The translations under genes and the position numbers were made by a program. Positions 1 to 4,731 of a DNA stretch of 7,144 nt are shown here, piece by piece. Within the stretch, counting starts at the first letter, position 1. Every line of letters starts with the position of its first letter. The notes beneath the pieces were generated by a model. It made no database searches and was not told the DNA's origin. It worked only from the letters and a program-made list of their open reading frames with translations. Source of the DNA: an uncultured Bacilli bacterium (GTDB taxonomy: Bacteria > Bacillota_I > Bacilli_A > RF39 > UBA660); assembly GCA_944329545.1 (NCBI GenBank), contig CALVIK010000087.1, forward strand, positions 1 through 7,144, read 5' to 3'.

Positions 1-69
1 AAAGCTGTTTTTTTGTTGACTAAAGAGCTGGAGTTTGTTAAAATATCTAAGGCAAGTTTGGAGGTGTGA
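1..69 (+). CDS. 3' end of an upstream gene (partial, product unknown)
   Basis: Of the three forward frames only frame 1 stays open from the window edge, giving 22 codons that end in TGA at 67-69. The visible C-terminus contains LTKELEFVKISKASLEV. The stop lies directly after the Shine-Dalgarno of the next gene and one base before its ATG, as expected of a coupled operon member. In B. subtilis the gene at this position is yrrM (trmR), the SAM-dependent tRNA ho5U34 methyltransferase, which would fit the two genes that follow. The visible tail is too short to recognise that family, so the identity is inference from gene order only. The rest of the gene is outside the window. Confidence 0.6.
   Translation, partial: KAVFLLTKELEFVKISKASLEV
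60..66 (+). promoter_or_regulatory. Ribosome binding site deciding the trhP1-like start
   Basis: GGAGGTG lies four bases before the ATG at 71. It overlaps the last codons of the upstream gene, whose TGA stop (67-69) sits between the site and the ATG. This arrangement favours the ATG at 71 over the upstream in-frame TTG at 35, which has no Shine-Dalgarno and lies inside the upstream gene. Confidence 0.85.
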
Positions 70-70
70 T

Positions 71-844
71 ATGAACGCAATAATTATCCAAAATACTGAA
101 GAAATCGCCAGTTTAAATGAATATGCTGATGCTTATATTTTGCCACTGCAAGACTTTAGTATTAATTATCCTCATACTTTTAATTTAGAAGACATAAAAA
201 AAGTTCAAAATAGTGGTAAAGAAGTATTTGTGATAGTTAATAAAAATATTCATAATAATGAATTAGAAAAACTAAAAAAAGTATTATTAGAATTGGATAA
301 ATTAAAGTTAAATGGTCTTTTTTTCTATGATATAGCTGTTTTAACTTTAAAAAATAAGCTAAATTTAAAAATCCCTTTAGTATGGAGCCAGGAACATTTG
401 ACAACGAACTATCAAACAGTTAATTTTTGGTACGATAAAGGAGTTCAATATGCATATTTATCTTCAGAACTTTCAAAGACAGAAATAGAAGAAATAAGTA
501 AACATAGTAAGGCAATACTTTTTGCCAATGTCTTTGGTTATCAGCCGATGTTCACATCTCGGCGGCATTTAGTAAAAAATTATTTAAAATATTTTCGTTT
601 AGAAAGTAAAAATCAAAATAAAAAAATAACAAAGGAAGGTAAAGGTTATCCTATTATTGATCAAAAAAATGGAACAACAGTATATTCCAATTATATTTTA
701 AATGTTAAAGAAGCTTTGCCAGTTAAGTATTTAGTTTATAATACTGCTTTAATAGATGATGTTGAGAAAATATTTAAAACTGATTTTCCTTTAGAGCAAG
801 GCTTTTTGGATAAAGAAATTATTTATAAGGTGAGAAAAAAATGA
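71..844 (+). CDS. trhP1: Short U32-family protein, YrrN/TrhP1-like (tRNA U34 hydroxylation partner)
   Basis: This 257-residue protein is a small paralogue of the U32 'peptidase' family. In B. subtilis YrrN (TrhP1) and YrrO (TrhP2) act in prephenate-dependent formation of 5-hydroxyuridine at tRNA position 34. The identification rests on the segment at residues 151-171 (NVFGYQPMFTSRRHLVKNY), which matches the U32 core motif region but without its cysteines, and on the immediately following canonical U32 gene. The protein contains no cysteine at all, so it cannot carry the iron-sulfur cluster of its partner and probably acts with it as a heteromeric subunit. The N-terminal half looks like alternating strands and helices of a TIM-barrel-like fold. 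It is somewhat shorter than B. subtilis YrrN. Its stop overlaps the next start as ATGA (841-844), implying translational coupling and matched output. Family assignment is fairly sure; the tRNA role is inferred from homologues. Confidence 0.8.
   Translation: MNAIIIQNTEEIASLNEYADAYILPLQDFSINYPHTFNLEDIKKVQNSGKEVFVIVNKNIHNNELEKLKKVLLELDKLKLNGLFFYDIAVLTLKNKLNLKIPLVWSQEHLTTNYQTVNFWYDKGVQYAYLSSELSKTEIEEISKHSKAILFANVFGYQPMFTSRRHLVKNYLKYFRLESKNQNKKITKEGKGYPIIDQKNGTTVYSNYILNVKEALPVKYLVYNTALIDDVEKIFKTDFPLEQGFLDKEIIYKVRKK
827..834 (+). promoter_or_regulatory. Ribosome binding site of the trhP2-like gene, inside the trhP1-like gene
   Basis: AAGGTGAG sits six bases before the ATG at 841, within the last codons of the preceding gene. 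Together with the ATGA overlap it supports this start and coupled translation of the U32 pair. Confidence 0.7.
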
Positions 845-2034
845 AAAAACCAGAGTTACTAGCTCCAGCCGGTGATTTTAATAGATTAAAAATAGCTTTT
901 ATGTACGGTGCAGATGCTGTTTATATTGGCGGAGAGTTTAATTTGCGAGCTAACGCTGATAATTTTACATTAGATGAAATTAAAAAAGGTGTTGCTTATG
1001 CTCATGAAAAAGAAAAAAAAGTTTATGTTACAGTAAATATTGCTTTACATAATGCCGAGGCTTTAAAAATTGAAAATTATTTAAAAGAATTAGACAAAAT
1101 AGGTGTTGATGCGATTATTGTAAGTGACCCTGCTGTTTTTAAAATTGCTAAAGAAAAAACAAGTTTAGAGCTACATATTTCAACACAAGCTTCCACTTTA
1201 AATAAAGAGGCTGCTCATTTTTGGCAAGAAATGGGAGCGCAAAGAATTGTATTAGCGCGTGAATGTACTAAAGATGATATAATTGACATTAAAAATAGTA
1301 CTGATATAGAGTTAGAAGTTTTCGTGCATGGTGCTATGTGTGCCTCATATAGTGGCAGATGTGTCCTTTCTAATTATTTGACTAAAAGAGATTCTAACCG
1401 TGGTGGTTGTAGTCAAATATGTCGTTGGGATTTTGATCTTTTAGAAAATGAAAGTATTTTAAAAGGTGAAAAACCGTTTACTTTTTGTACTAAAGACTTA
1501 TCTTTAGCTAAATATATTCCAGATTTAATGAATATCGGTGTTGATAGTTTAAAAATTGAAGGGAGAATGCGTTCTGGTTATTATATTGCCACTATTGTAA
1601 AAATTTATCGTAAAATAATTGATGAATATTATAACAAAAGAGAAAATTATGCATATAATTTACAAGATGACATAATATTAAGAAGGTGCGCTAATAGAGA
1701 TAATATTCCCCAGTTTTTTAATGGAGTTTTTGATGAAAATGCACAATATTATAATGGTCGGGTAGAAACAACTAATCAAGATTTTTTAGGTATTGTGCTG
1801 GATTATGATAAAAAAAATAATCTAATTAAACTAGAAGAACGCAATTATTTTAAACAAGGCGATGAAGTTATTCTTTTTGGCCCTAATACTGAATACAAAT
1901 TTATAATCGATGATATTTATGATGAAGACAAAGAAAGGATAACTATTGTTCGGCATCCAAGACAAATTGTTTATTTAAAATTGCCAAAAAAACTTACAGA
2001 TATTCAAGAAAATTTTATGTTAAAAAAAGCTTGA
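841..2034 (+). CDS. trhP2: U32-family Fe-S protein, YrrO/TrhP2-like tRNA U34 hydroxylase component
   Basis: This 397-residue protein is a full-length member of the U32 family, historically called collagenase-like peptidases. Members such as E. coli TrhP (YegQ) and B. subtilis YrrO are RNA-modification proteins that help make 5-hydroxyuridine at tRNA position 34. Residues 1-35 carry the typical opening PELLAPAGDF and GADAVYIGG. The signature runs from about 158 to 196 with HGAMC, SGRC, RGGC and CRW. Cys167, Cys174, Cys190 and Cys194 have the spacing expected of [4Fe-4S] ligands in this family. LKIEGRMRS at 237-245 is another family motif. Residues from about 310 fit the small C-terminal U32 beta domain. 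It is slightly shorter than B. subtilis YrrO, but no motif is missing. It overlaps its cysteine-free partner by four bases. The -35 box of the next promoter overlaps its stop codon. Family is certain; substrate is inferred from homologues. Confidence 0.9.
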   Translation: MKKPELLAPAGDFNRLKIAFMYGADAVYIGGEFNLRANADNFTLDEIKKGVAYAHEKEKKVYVTVNIALHNAEALKIENYLKELDKIGVDAIIVSDPAVFKIAKEKTSLELHISTQASTLNKEAAHFWQEMGAQRIVLARECTKDDIIDIKNSTDIELEVFVHGAMCASYSGRCVLSNYLTKRDSNRGGCSQICRWDFDLLENESILKGEKPFTFCTKDLSLAKYIPDLMNIGVDSLKIEGRMRSGYYIATIVKIYRKIIDEYYNKRENYAYNLQDDIILRRCANRDNIPQFFNGVFDENAQYYNGRVETTNQDFLGIVLDYDKKNNLIKLEERNYFKQGDEVILFGPNTEYKFIIDDIYDEDKERITIVRHPRQIVYLKLPKKLTDIQENFMLKKA

Positions 2035-2059
2035 CAAACATCAAAAAAAAGAGTATCAT
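2031..2059 (+). promoter_or_regulatory. Sigma-A-type promoter of greA
   Basis: A perfect TTGACA (2031-2036) is followed after 17 bases by TATCAT (2054-2059), one mismatch from TATAAT. The -35 box includes the TGA stop of the upstream gene (2032-2034). Transcription should start near 2066, giving a leader of about 28 bases that contains the greA ribosome binding site. It lets greA be made independently of the upstream operon, although read-through is also possible because no terminator separates them. Confidence 0.75.
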
Positions 2060-2082
2060 TCCAAATAATGTGATAGAATTGC

Positions 2083-2088
2083 GAGGTG
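2083..2088 (+). promoter_or_regulatory. Ribosome binding site deciding the greA start
   Basis: GAGGTG lies five bases before the ATG at 2094. It selects this ATG over the in-frame TTG at 2031, which would add 21 residues with no counterpart in GreA proteins and would begin inside the promoter. Confidence 0.85.
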
Positions 2089-2093
2089 AAATT

Positions 2094-2558
2094 ATGCAAG
2101 AAGAAATTTATGTAACCGCAAATGGTTTAGAAGATATGAAAAAAGAACTAGAGTATTTAAAAATGGAGAAAAGACCAGCTGTTATTGAAGCGCTAAAAGA
2201 AGCTAGAGCGCTTGGTGATTTAAGCGAAAATGCTGAATATGATGCAGCGCGTAATGAACAAGCGGAAACTGAAAGCCGTATTAAAACTCTAGAACAAATG
2301 ATAGAAAATGCTACCGTTATTGAAAAAAATTCGACAGATAAAGTTTCTATTGGCAATACTGTAGAAATTGAATATGTTGAAGATGGTGATAAAGATACTT
2401 ATCACATTGTTGGTAGTCAAGAGGCTGATCCTTTTGAAAATAAAATTTCTAATGAATCACCAATTGCTAAGGCAATTATCGATTTAAAAGTTGGTGAGAT
2501 TGGAAAAGTTGCTAGCCCTAATGGCGAATATGAAGTAAAAGTTTTAAATATCCAATAG
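2094..2558 (+). CDS. greA: Transcription elongation factor GreA
   Basis: This 154-residue protein matches GreA in length (usually about 155-160) and architecture. GreA enters the RNA polymerase secondary channel and stimulates cleavage of backtracked RNA so that arrested complexes can resume. Residues 1-75 form the N-terminal coiled coil. Its tip carries GDLSENAEY at 41-49, where Asp42 and Glu45 correspond to the conserved acidic pair that coordinates the catalytic metal. Residues from about 80 form the FKBP-like C-terminal domain, with the family motif NESPIAKAI and LKVGEIGKV. The chosen start begins MQEEIYVTANG, as in other GreA proteins. It has its own promoter and is followed by a weak hairpin with a T tract. 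In B. subtilis greA also lies downstream of yrrO, but with udk between them; here udk is missing. Identification is secure and no key residue is altered. Confidence 0.97.
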   Translation: MQEEIYVTANGLEDMKKELEYLKMEKRPAVIEALKEARALGDLSENAEYDAARNEQAETESRIKTLEQMIENATVIEKNSTDKVSIGNTVEIEYVEDGDKDTYHIVGSQEADPFENKISNESPIAKAIIDLKVGEIGKVASPNGEYEVKVLNIQ

Positions 2559-2577
2559 TTTTTTAACTATTTTTTTT
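2554..2577 (+). terminator. Weak AT-only intrinsic terminator after greA
   Basis: AATAGTT (2554-2560) and AACTATT (2565-2571) can form a seven-pair stem with a TTTT loop, running straight into a run of Ts up to 2577. The stem contains only one G-C pair and its left arm overlaps the TAG stop of greA. This makes it a plausible but leaky terminator. The next gene has its own promoter 14 bases beyond. Confidence 0.5.
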
Positions 2578-2590
2578 ATTTTAAAAAATT

Positions 2591-2620
2591 TTGACATATT
2601 TTTCTTACTTTTGGTAATAA
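2591..2620 (+). promoter_or_regulatory. Extended -10 promoter of the acidic membrane protein gene
   Basis: A perfect TTGACA (2591-2596) is followed after 18 bases by TAATAA (2615-2620), preceded by TGG (2612-2614) that fits the TGn extended -10 element. The predicted start is near 2627, leaving a leader of about 24 bases. Confidence 0.65.
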
Positions 2621-2636
2621 TATTAATGTTACAAAG

Positions 2637-2645
2637 AAAGGAAGG
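2637..2645 (+). promoter_or_regulatory. Ribosome binding site of the acidic membrane protein gene
   Basis: AAAGGAAGG contains two overlapping Shine-Dalgarno-like cores, AAGGA and GAAGG. The second ends five bases before the ATG at 2651 and supports that start. Confidence 0.7.
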
Positions 2646-2650
2646 AAAAT

Positions 2651-3223
2651 ATGGAAGAAAAACATGATACTAGTCGTAATATCATTATTGCTGTTTTGGT
2701 TATCGCTATTATCGCTATCTTAGGTTATTTTGTTTATACTAGTACTTTAGATAACGAAGAAGAAGCTATTCCTAATGAAGTTGAAGATATAGTAGATGAT
2801 GATGAGACTTTTAACGAAGTTGGTTCTTATACAGGTATGGAGACTTTCGGTGACGATGAAGCCACGGGAACTATTGAACTTGTTTTAGCCAATGATGGTA
2901 CTGGAACTTTAGTTTTAGCTTATGAAGACACTAATGAGTATACTGGAACATATCGTAAAAGTGGTAACAGCATTACTTTTACTGCCGACAGCAAAGAAGA
3001 AACTAATACCGATAATTCTGTAGTTGATGATACTATTGATAATATTACTGATAGTGATGATAATGGTGATAATGTAAAAGGTGAAACTAGTGAAGATGTT
3101 ACTAGTGAAACATTTAACTTTAGAATAGAAAATGGCACGCTTTATTATACTAGTAAAGAAACTGGTGAAGATGTTGTTTTAGATAAAGTAAAACGAAACA
3201 CTTTACAGTATATTGAAGAATAA
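2651..3223 (+). CDS. Acidic membrane-anchored extracellular protein, lipocalin-like fold (hypothetical)
   Basis: I do not recognise a named family for this 190-residue protein. Residues 1-10 are short and charged. Residues 11-29 are a single strong hydrophobic segment without a lipobox cysteine or clear cleavage site, so it is most likely a signal anchor with the rest outside the cell. The outer part is extremely acidic: by hand count the whole protein has 46 Asp/Glu against 11 Lys/Arg. Residues 57-112 and 153-180 show alternating strands with GSYTG, TGTIELVL, GTLVLAY, TGTY, NSITFT and NGTLYYT, a pattern like small lipocalin-like beta-barrel proteins of Gram-positive bacteria. The two halves are separated by a 40-residue Asp/Ser/Thr/Asn-rich linker (113-152). 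Such an acidic surface could bind cations or suit a salt-rich surface layer, but no function can be assigned. It has its own promoter and terminator, and so is probably a one-gene transcript. Confidence 0.8.
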   Translation: MEEKHDTSRNIIIAVLVIAIIAILGYFVYTSTLDNEEEAIPNEVEDIVDDDETFNEVGSYTGMETFGDDEATGTIELVLANDGTGTLVLAYEDTNEYTGTYRKSGNSITFTADSKEETNTDNSVVDDTIDNITDSDDNGDNVKGETSEDVTSETFNFRIENGTLYYTSKETGEDVVLDKVKRNTLQYIEE

Positions 3224-3224
3224 G

Positions 3225-3250
3225 AATACTAATATTTTAGTATTTTTTTT
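3225..3250 (+). terminator. Intrinsic terminator after the acidic membrane protein gene
   Basis: AATACTAA (3225-3232) and TTAGTATT (3237-3244) form a perfect eight-pair stem with a TATT loop, followed by an uninterrupted run of Ts to 3250. The stem has one G-C pair, as is usual in this AT-rich sequence. It begins directly after the TAA stop and insulates the next operon. Confidence 0.7.
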
Positions 3251-3258
3251 AAATCTCT

Positions 3259-3286
3259 TTGTTTATTTGGGAAAACTTGGTATAAT
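3259..3286 (+). promoter_or_regulatory. Extended -10 promoter of the pyruvate kinase-like/GH31 operon
   Basis: A consensus TATAAT (3281-3286) is preceded by TGG (3278-3280), an extended -10 element, so a weak -35 is tolerable. TTGTTT at 3259-3264 has 16-base spacing. A second TATAAT follows immediately at 3287-3292, but starting from it would place the transcript start after the ribosome binding site. From the first box the predicted start is near 3293, giving a leader of only about 14 bases. Confidence 0.65.
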
Positions 3287-3292
3287 TATAAT

Positions 3293-3298
3293 AGGAGG
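3293..3298 (+). promoter_or_regulatory. Strong ribosome binding site of the pyruvate kinase-like gene
   Basis: AGGAGG is a full Shine-Dalgarno core eight bases before the ATG at 3307. It lies at or almost at the predicted 5' end of the transcript. Confidence 0.8.
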
Positions 3299-3306
3299 CG
3301 TTAATT

Positions 3307-4719
3307 ATGAATAAAACAAAAATAATTGCCACTGTAGGAAAAAGTAATTATAGTGCAGAGCTTTTAGAAGAATTAATTAAAGCCGGGGCTGATGTTATTC
3401 GTTTTAATATGAGTTATGATGATTATGATTTTTGTAAAGAGGTAATTTTAACTATCGATGCTTTAAACAGAAAACTAGGAACTTATGTTTCAACAATGAT
3501 GGATTTAGAAGGTTCATGTTTAAGAACTGGTAAATTTGTTGGGGGAAGCGCTACTTTTAATAAAAAAGATAAAATTAGAATATATACTGATGATACGCTT
3601 GGGGATTTGACACATTTTAGTGTTAATTATCCTGGCCTTATCAATGACTTAAAATATCAAACAGTACTCAAATTAAATGAAGGTTTAGTAGAAATGCAAG
3701 TTATTGAAAAAGGTATGGATTATGTTGTTTGTGAGGTTATTAAAGGGGGGACTGTTAAAGATAATTCTAAAATATACATTCCTAGTATTGCTTTAAATCG
3801 GAAATTTGTTACTAAAAAAGACAAAGAAGACATTTTATTTGCTAATAAAATTGGCGTTGATTTTTTAACAGTATCTAATGTATCTAGTAGTGATGATGTT
3901 TTAGAAGTTAACGATTTGCTAATTGAACTTGGAAACAACCACATGGCTATTTTAGCAAAAATTGAAAATAAAAATGCTGTTTTAGATATGGATAATATTA
4001 TCAATGTAGCTGATGGTATCATTTTGGCTCGTAATGATGTAGCTGTGGAAATTCCGATGGAGGAAGTACCAAGTGTTAAGCATAAAGTAATTACAAAATG
4101 TCAAAAACAAGGAAAAATAAGCATTATTAGTGCAGAACTTACAAGTTTTATGCAAAAGGCAATCATTCCTAATAGAGCTGAAGTTTCGGATATAGCAAAT
4201 GCGGTAACTGATGGCGTTGATGCTTTACTGTTAACTGCAGAAACAACTATTGGTTTGCATCCAGTTGAAGCGATTAAAGCGCTAGAGACAGTAATTAAAA
4301 CAGCTGAAGAAAATATCAATTATGAATATTTTTTTGAAACTTCTTTAAAAACGGAAGCTAAAAGCATTACAAATACGATTTCTTCTAGTGTTGTATTAGG
4401 AGCTAGAGAACTCGAATGCAAAGCAATTATTGTCGCAACAAATACTGGTTATACAGCTAAGAGAATGAGTCGTTTTCGACCACCTTGTCCAATAATTGCG
4501 GCCGCCCAAAATATAAATGTTGTTAAAAGTTTAACTTTACATTTTGGAATTTTGCCGATAAAAGTTGATGAAGATGATTTTGATTTATTAGCAGAAACAT
4601 CTAAACAAATTGCTGCTAATTATTTAGGGCTTGAAAAAGGTGATAAAGTTATTATTACTGGTGGTTTTCCATTTAAAAAAATTAGACATACTAATTTTAT
4701 GAAAATTGATGAAATATAA
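3307..4719 (+). CDS. pyk: Divergent pyruvate kinase family protein
   Basis: The 470-residue length and domain order are those of pyruvate kinase, which converts PEP and ADP to pyruvate and ATP in the cytoplasm. The barrel begins with KTKIIATVG at 3-11, the B domain lies at about 70-160, the barrel resumes through about 335, and the C-terminal domain follows with RPPCPIIA, GDKVIITGG and TNFMKI. Retained residues include Arg32, Asn34, Ser36, Asp66, Arg73, Lys171, the catalytic Lys218, and the metal ligands Glu220 (KIEN) and Asp244. Several usually invariant positions differ. DTKGPEIRTG reads DLEGSCLRTG, the His of NFSHG is Tyr37, ARGD reads ARND (Asn243), SFIRK reads SNVSS, and the catalytic Thr of ATQML (Thr328 in muscle enzyme) is Ala276. 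It is therefore either a low-activity or altered enzyme, or a paralogue with a new role; a canonical copy may exist elsewhere. It is cotranscribed with the GH31 gene, with ten bases between its stop and the preferred next start ahead of it taken up mostly by that gene's ribosome binding site. Confidence 0.85.
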   Translation: MNKTKIIATVGKSNYSAELLEELIKAGADVIRFNMSYDDYDFCKEVILTIDALNRKLGTYVSTMMDLEGSCLRTGKFVGGSATFNKKDKIRIYTDDTLGDLTHFSVNYPGLINDLKYQTVLKLNEGLVEMQVIEKGMDYVVCEVIKGGTVKDNSKIYIPSIALNRKFVTKKDKEDILFANKIGVDFLTVSNVSSSDDVLEVNDLLIELGNNHMAILAKIENKNAVLDMDNIINVADGIILARNDVAVEIPMEEVPSVKHKVITKCQKQGKISIISAELTSFMQKAIIPNRAEVSDIANAVTDGVDALLLTAETTIGLHPVEAIKALETVIKTAEENINYEYFFETSLKTEAKSITNTISSSVVLGARELECKAIIVATNTGYTAKRMSRFRPPCPIIAAAQNINVVKSLTLHFGILPIKVDEDDFDLLAETSKQIAANYLGLEKGDKVIITGGFPFKKIRHTNFMKIDEI

Positions 4720-4725
4720 GGGGTG
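4718..4725 (+). promoter_or_regulatory. Ribosome binding site deciding the GH31 start
   Basis: AAGGGGTG overlaps the TAA stop of the preceding gene. It lies six bases before the ATG at 4732 and three before the ATG at 4729. The spacing favours 4732. The GTG at 4723 is part of the site itself and is not a credible start. Confidence 0.7.
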
Positions 4726-4731
4726 ATAATG

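Noticed and set aside
35..70. In-frame TTG at 35 as the start of the trhP1-like gene
   Set aside because: It has no ribosome binding site, lies inside the upstream gene's frame, and the added residues do not resemble the family. ATG 71 has a strong GGAGGTG.
2071..2079. TGATAGAAT as an alternative extended -10 for greA
   Set aside because: No -35 match lies at the right distance (2051-2056 reads GAGTAT), and the resulting start would fall inside the ribosome binding site. The 2031-2059 pair is much better.
2031..2093. In-frame TTG at 2031 as the greA start
   Set aside because: This stretch is the promoter. The extra 21 residues have no counterpart in GreA, and ATG 2094 has a good ribosome binding site.
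2108..2356. Antisense open frame within greA
   Set aside because: It is Ser/Ala/Phe-rich in the manner of a complement-strand shadow of a coding region, and greA on the other strand is secure.
3720..4319. Antisense open frames within the pyruvate kinase-like gene
   Set aside because: They have no ribosome binding sites or recognisable domains and lie fully inside a well-supported gene.
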